Shown: piece by piece, positions 24,186 to 35,843 of the stretch
Layout of the letters: each line of letters starts with the position of its first letter
Position numbering within the stretch: position 1 is the stretch's first letter
Assembly: GCF_949987535.1 (NCBI RefSeq)
Contig: NC_080067.1
Coordinates: 52,946,910 to 53,010,909 of the forward strand
Reading direction: 5' to 3'
DNA from: Balaenoptera acutorostrata
Taxonomy: Eukaryota; Chordata; Mammalia; Artiodactyla; Balaenopteridae
Length of the DNA: 64,000 nt
Position numbers and translations under genes: made by a program
The notes under the pieces: model-generated
Seen by the model: only the letters and a program-made list of their open reading frames with translations
What the model was told of the DNA's origin: nothing
The model's database searches: none

Positions 24186-26505
24186 AATTCTACCTGCTCC
24201 AAATATTCTAAGAACCCTCAGATGACCTTTTCTTACACCTGCTTTCCTGCCACCTGCTCAGCTTGCTTTTCTTTCTGGTTCTCATGGTTATTCTTAATGT
24301 TTTGCCTCAGTTTGGCAAGAATGGCTGCTTAGACTGATCTCCAAAGGCCATGAGACTGGAACTCACTCTGTGATTTGTGAGGGCTCTGTGTGTGCTTAGT
24401 CTTCATGCTGCGATCTTATTATTCTATGCAGCCCTGCAGGTGATTCTCTTTGCAAATGGACATGATGGGAAACCAAACATTTGCCTCTGTAATGGCTATT
24501 ACTTAACGGCCAAAGAAAAGTGCAAGCAGTTTTATAAGCTTTCTATGAGTTTCTTCTGATTCTCCCTTTAAACAGTTGAATTTATTAGTTAGACTTTTAA
24601 AAAGGAAGGGGAGTGGAATGGTACAGGAATTCAAGCCCTGCGTAGCTCTTTCCCCACACATAGTTGTAGAATCGCTTCTTAAACGTTTGCTTCATTGTAA
24701 GAAAAATAGCTTTTTATATAGTATCTCGCATTGGACTTCCGATTCCTCTCATTAAAATGAATATATTTGCAGTTTGGAGGAAGAATTAATAGGACCATCC
24801 TTTTGAATGTGGAATGGAAGAGTGAATGCATTTAAGGCAGAAGAGGCTCTTGCTGTATATATGTAAAATGTGAACTATTGTATAAAAATAGAGCTGACAT
24901 CTAGTTTCAAAAAAGTATTACTAGGATCTTAATCAATCTAACAAAATATTTCAGTGTTTGTTTGTTTTTTTTTGTCAGTTGAGTTTTGATTGGTAGCTTT
25001 ACAATTCCTTGTATTTGAATATTGATTAGCATGAAGTACAGAATAAAACAAGAAAAATTTTAGCTTTTTTTATATTTCATACAGTGTTCGGAATGGACAA
25101 AATAAACAATTACATTGGTGATTGTGTAATTCAGTGTTTATCATCAAAAAGCTGTATTTCATGCTTTTTATTTCTGGGAAGTTTGTGGCTTAAAGACATT
25201 TGTAAAGATTTCAGACAACAAATGGAAAATCTATTTCATAAAGCAGAGAGAGATAACTGTGGTATTGTGAGGATTGGAAATAGTTACTTCACAGAATTGT
25301 TTTCAGTTTTAAATACAGTATTTTGAAGAAAGATGAATAGGTTTTCAAGCCTACCGTTTCTCCCAGACATTGCCAATAAGGTCAAGTCTGGAAGAAATGA
25401 AAGCGAAAGTTATAAACCAGTAACTTTCATAATGAGACTTTGTTTATTCCAGGAGATAAATGAGATTCACAAATGGATACAAAAGACATCTGCATTGAGT
25501 GTAATATGCTGAATGACTAGTTTGTAATTTGCTTCAGAGGTTTCTTTTCTGAACACCTGAAGTAATTCTCAACTCTGAAAATTCCTACAGGCTGTTTCAG
25601 AATTGTTTCCTTCATTACTTGTGTTTGAAGTTTCTTGAGATTACCACCCAGATCATCTTAAACTTAGAAAAATCAAACAGAATCAGTTTTCTAAATCTTT
25701 TGGAAAAAATCCAACATTCCTCTAAGTTCTTTTTGTATACCTCTCCATCCTGGAGAAAGGGATAACTAGGAGAAGTTAGGGTTCAGAAGCACAGATTTAT
25801 TGCATAGACCTGTGATCCACCCTTTATTGGTTATCACAGTGTGGAAACAACAGCAGCAAGCATTCCAAAAACCAACGGAGTTGAATAAGGGTGAGGGGCA
25901 AAGAAGCAGCTTCTTCTGTTACTTTCGTTAATGATTGTCAAATGAAAGTCTGTAAATACAACTCGGGGTGTAGAAAGGTCAACACAGAGGTGACTTTTAT
26001 AGCATGACATATGAATACAGAACACACTGGGAAGGATGTTTTATGAGGAAGGAGTCTTTTGACGGAAGGCATCCCTTAAATTTTATGTTCACTGTATAAA
26101 AAGAGACAAACTGAAAGATCAAGTCATTTTCTAAGTTAAGAGCAAAGCCTTATTGCAATGACACATTTTTTCTTTGCACTGGAGTTCACACAATGAGGCA
26201 AGGCTTTTGGAGAGTTGGGTTAGTGCTTTTCAAGTGTATTGACAATAGCGAGAAATCTTTTGTTTAGCTTTTGAGTAGATTTTCTTTCTCCTTTTACGTG
26301 TTAGTGTTAAGTAGTATTTCCTATCTGTTGTATCAAAATGGAAATGGCGGTCAGTAACTCAGTTCTTAGCACCAATGGTGTAAGTTTGATGTAGGAATAT
26401 TGACTTAGATGAAACAACAACAGCAACTCTGACTCATTGTTGAAAATGATGATTAGTTGCGTATCAGGCATGTAAGTTAGTATACCATGAAATTTGAAGG
26501 CTGTT
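24186..26505. other. No gene seen
   Basis: This is 2.3 kb of unassigned DNA. Small frames (60-80 codons at 24377, 25084, 25834) have no supporting features. Confidence 0.45.
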
Positions 26506-26519
26506 AAAAGTTACCTAAC

Positions 26520-26823
26520 GGGCTTCCCTGGTGGCGCAGTGGTTGAGAGTCTGCCTGCCAATGCAGGGGACACGGGTTCGAGCCCTGGTCTGGGAAGATC
26601 CCACGTACCACGGAGCAGCTGGGCCCGTGAGCCACAATTACTGAGCCTGCGCGTCTGGAGCCTGTGCTCCGCAACAAGAGAGGCTGCGACAGTGAGAGGC
26701 CCGCGCACCGCGATGAAGAGTGGCCCCCACTCGCCGCAACTGGAGAAAGCCCTCACACAGAAACGAAGACCCAACACAGCCATAAATAAATAAATAAGTA
26801 AATAAATTTATTAAAAAAAAAAA
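26520..26823 (+). mobile_element. Full-length CHR SINE with perfect TSD
   Basis: A ~290-bp tRNA-Glu-derived SINE: A-box region 'tggcgcagtggttgag', intact B box 'gggttcgagccc', tRNA-unrelated body 'gagcctgcgcgtctggagcc', then (AAAT)n and poly(A). It is flanked by the exact 14-bp duplication 'aaaagttacctaac' at 26506-26519 and 26820-26833. Preservation of boxes and TSD points to a comparatively recent, L1-mobilised insertion. Open frames in both directions across it are artefacts. Confidence 0.96.
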
Positions 26824-26904
26824 GTTACCTAACTCCCTTCTTTCCCAGCCAGTATTTCACAGCAATCTGAAGTCTAATATCCCCAACATGTATATACTTA
26901 CTTG

Positions 26905-27150
26905 TTTGTTTGCTCATTTATTTAACAAACATTCATATGGCACTTACTCTATATCAGGCACTGTCCTAAGTACTTAAGAGAACCCGACGGGATAGATATT
27001 CTTATTATCCTTAATTTGCAGATGAGTTAAATGGAGACAAAGTAGGGAACCATTATTCTTCCAAGACCACACACTGTAAGTGTCCAAACTCATGTAGCCC
27101 GACTCCAGAATCTGTTCCTTCGGCTACTAAGCTATATACTTCAACTTCTC
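26905..27150 (+). repeat. MIR-type SINE relic
   Basis: 'tatatcaggcactgtcctaa' leads to 'ttgcagatgagttaaatgga', 'gaccacacactgtaagtg' and 'gactccagaatctgttcctt', the complete MIR order. Confidence 0.8.
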
Positions 27151-27759
27151 CAAGCGAAGAGTTTATACATACAGGTTATTTTTTAATGATGAAAATGTCA
27201 TAGTGAAGAAGGACAAAGGTGTAAAGAGCTGGCTGGTTTTCCCAGAGGGGAACTGAGACCTAGATATTTACCAGAGGGAAGGAGGGGCAGAAAGGTTTAA
27301 AACCCAGGATGTAAGTGGAGCGAGAAGGCTGCAGAAAGGGTCTAGGTATGTTTGGGAAAGGGAATTGTGAGAAGTAAGGTGGGCACCCACCTGGGCTTCT
27401 GAACAGACTTGACTGTTTTGTAACATCAACCAGGTCTGGCCATCCTAATCAACCTGTTGTTTTGTCCGCTTTGTTTCCTTCATGACTGTTTTTGTTGTTC
27501 TCCTCTCCCTCCTCCCCTCTCTCCCTCAACCCCTCCTTCCTCTCCTCCTCTGGTCTTTGCCATCCTTGTACACTAATTTATGCCAGGATCATACATTATA
27601 TGTAGCTATCTAAGATTTTTTGTTCCTTGAACTCAAAGGTCTCATATGAAGCAGCTCAGTGTGATCTGTGGTCCATGGGTAAATTCTGGCCCACTTTGGT
27701 GTGTGGATTTGTGTTCCTTCACATTGTGCTGTATTTGTGTTTTTGACTGAGTTAGTGGC
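27151..27759. other. No gene seen
   Basis: Unassigned. A C/T-rich tract covers about 27495-27560. Confidence 0.45.
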
Positions 27760-28150
27760 TATATCAGCCAGGATAAGCAACTTAGAGCAAACACACGAGC
27801 GCATACGCATGCATACACACACAACCTCAGCAGTTTAAAATAACACAATTTTCTCTCTCACTCATGTGGCACATATATCATGACAATTACACTGAATTGT
27901 CTTCTTTCTGGACCTACTTTGATGAAGCAGCCACTATCTGGACTATTAATAGTTGCCAGAGCAGAGTGAAAAGAGCCTTGGAAGGTCATACATCCACAAT
28001 TAAAATCTGGTTTACAGGTCACTGAGCAGAGCTACTCACATGGTCCCATCCAGTCAGGAGGAGGCTAGGCAGTCCAGTTCTACTGTGTGCCCAGAAGGCT
28101 GAAAACCCCATGACTCCTATAGTTGTAGACATTTAAATTCAGAGAGTTCA
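27760..28150 (+). repeat. Unassigned ancient interspersed repeat
   Basis: The order 'cagcagtttaaaataacaca', 'tctctctcactcatgtggca', 'gaagcagccactatctggac', 'gagcagagctactcacatgg' and 'cccagaaggctgaaaacc' matches a mammalian repeat pattern I recognise but cannot name. A CA-rich patch at 27790-27825 contributes to the minus-strand frame 27610-27822. Confidence 0.4.
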
Positions 28151-29794
28151 CATAATGATTGGAAATTTTAAGAAAAATCAGAATTTGACAACATTGCTCC
28201 CCAATCCCTGCTAGGAAGTAGTTGGTTAGAGCTAAAATAGCAGATGTCCCCTTGATGTAAGTTTTGTGGCAAGTCTCCCATTTACCAAATCCCCTAATCC
28301 CCCTTGATTAGGTGCCTGTAACCACATTTACTGTTCTTGCACTGCTCATTTTCTTATAGAGGGTTTATAAGAGAAGTATTTGTAGCCACATCTATCAAAA
28401 GTAAAAATAATAAAAGAGAAAAAAAGAATCCAGGTTTCAAGAAGAATGGAATTGTTTCATTGTTGTTGTTGTTTTCCTTCCCTTTGGAAGCGAAAAAAAA
28501 TGTTTCTGGTTGCTTAATATTATTTATTTTGAAAAAAAAGTTGGTCAAAATTTATTTGATTTTTCCTTTGAGGACTCCATTGGTCTAAATAAATCTAGGA
28601 TGGGGTACATGTGGATTAATTTATTTTTTTCTTAAAATATCTTTTAAAGTTTCACTTTGGACTTAGGTTTAAAAATATTATTCAATATATATGTTTTTTG
28701 CAAACATGAGGTGACAGTAGTTCAGATTTGAAAAGAACAATAGCCCAGGTGGAATCTAAAATAAACTATGTGTATGATGTCATGCTTTTTTCCTCCTGCT
28801 ATTTTAGATGTTATAGAATATCTTATTTTCTTTAAAAAAATTCTCCAGGAAAATTAATTTACATTCATATACATTTTCATCTTGACAGCAATAGGGAAAG
28901 AGTTGAAGTTAATTGATATTTACTTGCTAGGTAAAACAATTATTAATGTAAATAGACTGAATGTGAATTTTGTTAAAAAAAATTGGTCAACCTAATGTTT
29001 TTGAAGTTTAGATGAATCATTTTTGGGGATCTTTGAATGCATAGTTGAAAGAAAGATTAAGTCAAACCATAATCTTTGTTTACCATTTCATATCAGAAGA
29101 CGATCAATTCTAAATGACCTGCATTTTAGGAATTGGTTCAAAGAGTCTAAAAACTGGTATTTCATTTACCACTATGGTGAGAAGACCTCTACATATTGCA
29201 GAGAACAAATTTCTTTTAACTTTTTACTATTAAATTGGGATGAAATATGCTATTTTACTCTGAATATGAAGTGTCACACTTTAAAGTATATTAAAATTTA
29301 GATGGTTCAATATGTATTGCCAAATCATATGAATGGCCACGGACAGCTGAGTGAATAATTTTGAGGAATGACAACTCAATGTGTTATTCCTTTCAAATGA
29401 AAGCTGTAAAAACTCACTCTGCCTAGTCTACTTTTAGAAGTTAATATAAGTTCAATCTCATTTCGTGTTTCAATTGTACCTGAATTTAAAATGCCAGGTT
29501 TCATCCATCTCTTATGGTAACTCTCAAGTCTAACCATTTCCCAAAATATTTTCTAAAGTGCATATAAAAGCCTATGGGAAAAAACAAACCTTATGGTATA
29601 TTGGCTCTTGTGCAGGTTAATCAAAGTATGGATAGTTAAAAAGACTCTCCTTAAAACAAGGTTATTAACATTTTGAATGAAAGTACCTCTCATAGTGAAG
29701 TGTGATAGGCTCCATTTCTCTTTTTCTAAAAGAGAACAGTTGAAGTCACAGCATATTCAGGGAAATATAAGTATCCATTGTTTCTGGAGGGGAG
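28151..29794. other. No gene seen
   Basis: AT-rich unassigned DNA with a short (TTG)n at about 28461-28473. Frames at 28337-28588 and 29023-29301 are A/T-driven and unsupported. Confidence 0.45.
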
Positions 29795-30990
29795 GGAATT
29801 TTGAGATTTGTGTCCTAAGGCAAAAGAAACAAAAGCAAAAATAAACAAATGTGACCTAATTAAACTTCAAACCTTTTGCACAGCAAAGGAAACCATCAAC
29901 AAAATGAAAAGACAACCTGCAGAATGGGAGCAAATATTTGCAAATGATAAGACTGACAAGGGGCTAGTATCCACAATATATAAACAGCTCATACAACTCA
30001 ATATCAAAAAAAACAAAACAACCCACAACCCCATCAAAAAATGGGCAGAAGACCTGAACAGACCTTTTTCTAACAAATGCATACGATGGCTAATAGGCAC
30101 ATGAAAGGATGCCCAACATCACTAATTATTAGAGAAATGCAAATCAAAACAACCATGAGATATCACATCACACCTGTCAGAATGGCTATTATCAAAAATT
30201 ATACAAATAAGGATAAGGATGTAAAGAAATAAGGACAAGGATATAAAGAAAAGGGAATCCTTGTACACTGTTGGTCGTGATGTTAATTAGTGCAGCCACT
30301 ATGGAAAACAGTTTGGAGGTTCCTCAAAAAGCTAAAAATAGAACTACCATATGATCCAGCAATTCCAATCCTGGGTATATATCTGGAAAAAATGAAAACA
30401 CTACTTTGAGAAGATATATGCACCTCAGAGTTCATAGCAGCACAATTTACAATAGCCAAGACATGGAAGCAACCCAAGTGCCCATCAACAGACAAATGAA
30501 TAAAGAAGATGTGGTTATGTACATATATACAATGGAATATTACTCGGCGCATAAAAAGAATGAAATTCTGCCATTTGCAGCAAGGTGGATGGATCTAGAG
30601 AATATTATGCTTAGTGAAATAAATCAGACAGATGAAGACAAATACTGTATGTTATTGCTTATATGTGGAATCTAAGAAGTAAAACAAACTAATTTATATA
30701 ACAAAACTGAAACAGACTCAGAGGTAGAGAAAACAGACTAGTGGTTACCAGAGGGGAAAGGGAAGGGAGGAGGGCAAGATAGGGGTGTGGGATTAATAGA
30801 TACAAACTACTATGTATAAAATAGAAAAGCAACAAGGTATTATATAGCACAGGGAATTACAGCCATTATCTTGTAATAACTTTTAATGGAGTACAATCTG
30901 TAAAAATACTGAATCATCATGCTATACACCTGAAACTAATATACTATTGCAAATCAACTATACTTCAATTAAAAAAATAATGAAGTATAG
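29795..30990 (+). mobile_element. 5'-truncated L1 (end of ORF2 and 3'UTR), sense
   Basis: It begins in the last part of ORF2 and continues through the 3'UTR to 'aatcaactatacttcaatta' and an A-rich end. The 3'UTR carries 'aagacatggaagcaaccca', 'ttgcagcaaggtggatgga' and 'tacacctgaaactaatatac'. A local duplication of about 21 bp (two copies of 'aaggaYaaggatRtaaagaaa') lies at 30208-30252. The (+) frame 30406-30675 is 3'UTR read-through. Confidence 0.9.
29808..30104 (+). pseudogene. L1 ORF2 C-terminal fragment (98 codons)
   Basis: The translated stretch contains '[19 protein letters not shown]', '[19 protein letters not shown]' and '[15 protein letters not shown]', matching the region between the reverse-transcriptase thumb and the Cys-rich C-terminus of L1 ORF2p. 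The methionine is fortuitous. The fragment lacks endonuclease and catalytic reverse-transcriptase motifs and stops before the Cys-rich segment, so it cannot make an active protein. The equivalent segment of the large L1 at 35 kb reads on the minus strand. Neighbouring sequence is only the rest of the same L1. Confidence 0.85.
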
Positions 30991-32300
30991 CAGAAAGGCA
31001 AAAAGAAAGGTGGTTATTATAAATAAAAAGAGAGACATCTCTCACCCCTATCGTTCAGGAAATTACAAGGGATTTATGAACTCTGCCAGGAACTGGGGAT
31101 GAAGACCGAATACATACTTTTTATTACATCACGATATCACAGTTACTTACCATCTTTGCATATTAAGGATAGTTTTATCACAATATGGAGAAATCCCTAG
31201 GCAACTGTTTGTTTCCTGTTGTTTTTCCCATGGATTTATTATCATCCATAATACCCTATGTGCTATTTTTTTGCTAGGTACTTGTCTTTTTCTTCACTGA
31301 ATTTTAATTTCAGCATTTGAATCTCTTTGTTGAATTTCTTGTCATATATAGTCTTACTAGTTTTGTGAAGTGCGTATAATCTCTTGATAGGAACACACCT
31401 ATCATTACCTGAAACATGGTCTGAAAAATGTTGAATCTTTCTTTTTACAGTTTTTTCTCACTTTTCCCCTGAGATCTTTGAACTTTATTTTCCTGAATTT
31501 TGAAACTTTTATAAATTTCGTGTTATACACAGCTATTTAATATCCTGTACAATGGTGTTAGCATTTTTTCCCAAATTCTCAGTCTTTCCAGTTATTTGTA
31601 ACTGAGGATGGGTGAGTTCCTCCTCCGAGTTGTTCTTTTTAGGGATGTGTGTGCTGCCCTTCATAACATCCAACTGTATAGTTTATTTGAGCATTTTATC
31701 ACTCCTCTTCCACATTTCAGCTTAAGAGATTCTACTGAGTGTCCACTTTATGATCTCATGTCTCTGAATGTTATGTAGCTTTTGCAATCAGAACACAGTA
31801 GAATTACCATAGGAATTCACATATTTAAAAGATGCTTTCCAGCATGTAAAAGTGTCAGTGTACTTTCATTGCACAAGCAGTTAAAACATGTGTGTTGTGG
31901 ATTTGAGCAAAGAACTTTCACCTCAGACTCAGATTATCTGATTATTAAAACACCCTCACATCTCAAATCCCCAGTTCTCTTATAATGTCATGACCTTTAA
32001 CTGGAAGAAGACATGCAAATACCACTTGTTCTCACAAATACTTAAGCCATTAGAGGAGCATTTTAGATTTCTCTAGGCTTTTCCACTTATTCTCAGAGGA
32101 TTACCTGAATTGATGAGCATCTGATGGGTTTCATGCACTTGGGCAGGCAGAGAACAAACCTCTCTATTAGCTGTCAAATGTATAATAATGTGTGGTGCCT
32201 TCCCTGTATTTAGCAGCCATTCACTAACTCATCACCCACAATTCTGTTCATCTGCTGGCACCTTAAAGTTGTGTGGCATATAGAATGCTGTGGCTTAATC
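30991..32300. other. No gene seen
   Basis: Unassigned AT-rich DNA. The 67-codon frame at 31782-31985 has no features. Confidence 0.45.
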
Positions 32301-32314
32301 AAAAAGGTCAGTGG

Positions 32315-32791
32315 TGGGCTTCCCTGGTGGCGCAGTGGTTGAGAATCCGCCTGCCAATGCAGGGGACACGGGTTCGAGCCCTGGTCTGGGAAGATCCCAC
32401 ATGCCGTGGAGCATCTAGGCCCGTGAGCCATGACTACTGAGCCTGTGCGTCTGGAGCCTGTGCTCCGCAACAAGAGAGGCCACGATAGTGAGAGGCCCGC
32501 GCACCACGGTGAAGAGTGGACCCCGCTTGCCGCAACTAGAGAAAGCCCTCGCACAGGAACGAAGACCCAACACAGCCAAATATAAATAAATAAATTAATT
32601 AAAAGGAAAGGAGGGGGGAAATTGATAAATGAAGATTAGTGTTACTATACCTATACAAATACATATTATATACATGTATCAAAAAGACCGAACATATAGC
32701 AAGGGAGGTCTACGGAACACTGTAATATTTTACATGGGAAGAGGATCTGTACATTAATAGACATACATAATGTACAAAAAAAAAAAAAAAA
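32315..32791 (+). mobile_element. Chimeric insertion: CHR SINE joined to L1 3'UTR piece, one TSD
   Basis: 32315-32604 is a full CHR SINE with intact A/B boxes and (AAAT)n tail. It is followed directly by 171 bp (32605-32775) and a 21-nt A run at 32776-32796. The 14-bp sequence 'aaaaaggtcagtgg' occurs immediately before (32301-32314) and after (32792-32805), so SINE, extra segment and tail entered together. The extra segment aligns by eye, in the same orientation, with the L1 3'UTR at about 51750-51910 ('gaggggggaaattgataaat', 'cggaacactgtaatatttta', 'catgggaagaggatctg'). A template switch from L1 RNA to SINE RNA, or transduction of a neighbouring L1 piece, would both explain this. Confidence 0.88.
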
Positions 32792-32874
32792 AAAAAGGTC
32801 AGTGGCAACCTTCTCTGAAAAAGGCCAAAGTCTTAGACCTGTAATGTAACTTCAGAACTCCAGGAATATAAAGT

Positions 32875-33030
32875 AGTGGCCTTCAACCTTGGCCATCCAT
32901 GGAGAGCTTTAAAAAAGTGCTGGTGCCTGGGATCTATTCCCAGATATTCTGGAGTGAAAATTTGGGAGCATCCAAAGTTTAAAAAGCTTCCCAGGTGATT
33001 TTAATGTACAGCCAACATTGAGAAACACTG
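32875..33030 (+). mobile_element. MER5B hAT-type transposon relic
   Basis: It starts 'agtggccttcaaccttgg', has 'gagctttaaaaaagtgctgg' and 'cccaggtgattttaatgtac', and ends 'cattgagaaacactg', giving short terminal inverted repeats of the MER5 type over ~156 bp. Confidence 0.8.
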
Positions 33031-33039
33031 AGGTAACTT

Positions 33040-33209
33040 AGCGCTTCTCAAACCTTAGCGTGAATACAAATCATCTGGGGATCTTGTTAAGATGCAGCTT
33101 CCTACTCAGGAGGTCTTTAAGTGAGAGCATTACTTAAAGAGTCTGCATTCCTAACAAGCTGCTAGAGGAGGTTGACGCTGCTGATTCAGGACCACACTGT
33201 GAGTAACAG
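33040..33209 (+). mobile_element. MER5A-like transposon relic
   Basis: 'gcgcttctcaaaccttagcg' followed by 'aatcatctggggatcttgtt', 'gcattcctaacaagctgc' and 'gaccacactgtgagtaac' follows the MER5A consensus order. It lies 9 bp after the MER5B copy. Confidence 0.75.
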
Positions 33210-33818
33210 GCATGTAGAATTTCTCTCTCTTTTCCTTCTTTGTCATATTTTTCCACTCTCCAGAATTTTGGTGCCAGTTTTAACCCTATACTGCTCTCCT
33301 AGAATCTTTTTCTTTCCTACTTTGTGGGTTGCTGCTCACAAGTTTTTCTAAGTGCTTGTTCCTTTCTAATAAACCAGGGCATAGAGAGGCGTTCCTCGAC
33401 CCTTGTGCCTTCTTTTCTAGCAGGGAGGCCAACTTGCATTTACAGTGCACATAATTGGTCAGTGCCTTAGGCCGGAAGATAAATATAACTCTGGTCGCTG
33501 GAAGGTTTCCTTCAGTGGCCCTGTCTCCCAGGTCTAGTGTTGAAAACCTGCCTTTTATAACTCCCCTGGGATTCCTTTTTGTTAACTTCTGGGAAAAACT
33601 GTATCCAAGTGAGCCAGACTACCTTTTTCCCCCGCAACTAACCTCTGCGTAATTGCTTGTTGTTGATAATTAGCGCTAATTTACCCCAGCTGTCTTGAAT
33701 TTAGAACGCAGTATTCCAGTATTCAGTATTCTGTTTTAAAACTCATAGCCTTTTCTACCTCTTTTGCTCCATCTGATTCACCAAGATCTAACGCTCAGAT
33801 CTCTGAATTATGTTGAAT
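33210..33818. other. No gene seen
   Basis: Unassigned DNA between two clusters of MER5-type relics. The 65-codon frame 33455-33652 is unsupported. Confidence 0.45.
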
Positions 33819-34002
33819 GGTGGTTCTCAAATTTTACTGTAGATGGGTATCACCTGGGCTGGCTGATTAATAACGATGATTCCTGGCTCCATTTTCAAAG
33901 ATTCTAATTTGGTAAATCTGAAGTAGGCCCAGGTATTTACATCTTTATTAACTGGACACTAGGGTGACTTTTAGTTGGTGATCCAACCTTCCAGAAACAC
34001 TA
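33819..34002 (+). mobile_element. MER5-like transposon relic
   Basis: 'tggttctcaaattttactgt', 'gtatcacctgggctggctga' and 'gtaggcccaggtatttaca' are MER5-type blocks. The right end 'ccagaaacacta' is degraded. Confidence 0.55.
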
Positions 34003-34009
34003 TTTTTGA

Positions 34010-34162
34010 CCCGGCTTCTTAAGCTTTAATGTATATTCAAATCACCTAGGGGTTTTGTTACCACACAAAACAGATTCTGGTTTAGCAGTTTTGGGGTGGG
34101 ATATTTCTAACAAGACTTTAGGTCCTAGAAGCCACAATATCTTGAAGAGTAAGGTTTCAGAT
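34010..34162 (+). mobile_element. MER5A-like transposon relic, second of pair
   Basis: 'cttcttaagctttaatgtat' then 'caaatcacctaggggttttg', 'cagattctggtttagcag' and 'atttctaacaagactttagg' match the MER5A order with many substitutions. Confidence 0.5.
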
Positions 34163-34406
34163 CATATATTTCATATCATACTATTCATACTTATAAGTAT
34201 ACACTACCTTTAATATAATGTACTGTATGTTTAAAATCTTAACTGTATGGTTAAAACATAAGCTTTTTAAGGGCAAAAATCTCAAATCATAGAATACCAA
34301 ACTTAGAAGAGACCTTCTAGATAACTAATCCAGAGATATTTTGCCCAGTTTCAACCCAAGGATCCAAACCTTCGGCTGTGTTTAAAGGAAACATTACATT
34401 TGCATC

Positions 34407-34760
34407 TTTTTTTTTTTTTTATTCAAACAGAAAGTCACAAAAATTATAATCATCCTCATCAGTTCACTCAGTCCCATGTAACTAATTTTTTTTTCATCTT
34501 GATCTTTTGTTAGCACTTTTATGAATTCATCAGTTTTCCATTAGAGTTCTGAAACTGCTTATTCATTCAGTTCAGCAGTATAGTCAGTTACCAGAAACCT
34601 GTACTTCTCAGAGTCTTTTCCATGAATTCCTTGAAGATGAAACCCTTTTATAGGAACATTTTTGCAAAAGCATCAGAGTACACCCAGAACTGTCTCTAAA
34701 TGACAAAAGACTTAAAAATGACCATGCTTAAAGATTTGAAGAAAGTTCATAATAATGCAA
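34407..34760 (-). pseudogene. Candidate processed retrocopy with poly(A) tail, source unknown
   Basis: A 14-nt T run at 34407-34420 is directly preceded, on the minus strand, by AATAAA overlapping the run, as in a retroposed mRNA 3' end. Upstream on the minus strand the text reads like a transcript. A short frame ending in a stop at 34559-34561 includes 'KDSEKYRFLVTDYTAELNE', and a shifted frame further upstream includes 'RQFWVYSDAFAKMF'. I do not recognise the parent gene, and these peptides may be chance. No clear TSD was found ('aaggaaa' occurs on both sides, which is weak). The right boundary is a guess. Confidence 0.4.
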
Positions 34761-34970
34761 TTGACAAGGAAATTTAGTTATTTCTGAGATATACATTTTA
34801 AAGTAATAACTAGAATTATGACTTATAACATTACACCAGAACATGTAAGATTTTTAGAAATTTCATGTAATGTCTGAAACATTTATATTAACATATTTCC
34901 ATACAAATAACCCAAAGAAAGTTTAGTATTAGTTGTTTTTGTTTGTTTGTTTGTTTTTGTTTTTTTTATA

Positions 34971-35324
34971 CTGCAGGTTCTTATCAGTCATCAGTCTTAT
35001 ACACATCACTGTATACATGTCAACCCCAATCGCCCAATTCAGCACACCACCATCCCCACCCCACCACGGTTTTCCCCCCTTGGTGTCCATACGTTTGTTC
35101 TCTACATCTGTGTCTCAACTTCTGCCCTGCAAACTGGTTCATCTGTACCATTTTTCTAGGTTCCACATACATGTGTTAATATACGATATTTGTTTTTCTC
35201 TTTCTGACTTACTTCACTCTATGACAGTCTCTAGGTCCATCCACTTTTTAACAAATGACTCAATTTCGTTCCTTTTTATGGCTGAGTAATATTCCACTGT
35301 ATATATGTACCACATCTTCTTTAT
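34971..35324 (-). other. L1 3'UTR
   Basis: This is the sequence between the ORF2 stop codon (35325-35327) and the A-rich tail. It holds 'ttgttctctacatctgtgtc' and 'ttccacatacatgtgttaat' on the plus strand. The 118-codon plus-strand frame 34933-35289 is antisense 3'UTR. Confidence 0.8.
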
Positions 35325-35717
35325 CTATTTGTCTGTCGATGGGCATTTAGGTTGCTTCCATGACCTGGCTATTGTAAATAGTGCTGCAGTGAACACTGGG
35401 GTGCATGTGTCTTTTTGAATTATGGTTTTTTCTGGGTATATGCCCAGCAGTGGGATTGCTGGATCATATGGTAATTCTATTTTTAGTTTTTTAAGGAACC
35501 TCCATACTGTTCTCCATAGTGGCTGTATCAATTTACATTCCCACCAACAGTGCAAGAGGGTTCCCTTTTCTCCACACCCTCTCCAGCATTTGTTGTTTGT
35601 AGATTTTCTGATGATGCCCATTCTAACGGGTGTGAGGTCATACCTCACTGTAGTTTTGATTTGCATTTCTCTAATAACTAGTGATGTTGAGCATCTTTTC
35701 ATGTGTTTGTTGGCCAT
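35325..35717 (-). pseudogene. L1 ORF2 C-terminal Cys-rich fragment
   Basis: This is the last ~130 codons of ORF2, ending in a TAG stop after '...[10 protein letters not shown]'. The Cys-rich signature is visible as C-x3-C-x7-H-x4-C within '[20 protein letters not shown]'. In active L1s this segment is needed for efficient retrotransposition and nucleic-acid binding. The initial Met is internal to the original ORF. It is separated from the upstream piece by 35718-35843, where the frame changes at A-rich runs, so it would not be translated from the ORF2 start. Confidence 0.9.
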
Positions 35718-35843
35718 CTGTATGTCTTCTTTGGAGAAATGTCTATTTAGGTCTTCTGCCCATTTTTGGATTGGGTTTGTTTTTTAATATTGAGCTGCAT
35801 GAGCTGTTTATATATTTTGGAACTTAATCCTTTGTCCGTTGAT

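Noticed and set aside
26520..26600. tRNA-Glu-like gene with A and B boxes
   Set aside because: It is the tRNA-derived head of a SINE. It lacks a proper cloverleaf 3' half and is followed by SINE body and tail.
26494..26793. 99-codon plus and 90-codon minus frames with many Arg/Pro/Ser
   Set aside because: Both are translations of a CHR SINE. The same peptides recur at 32.2-32.5, 42.5-42.8 and 45.4-45.6 kb.
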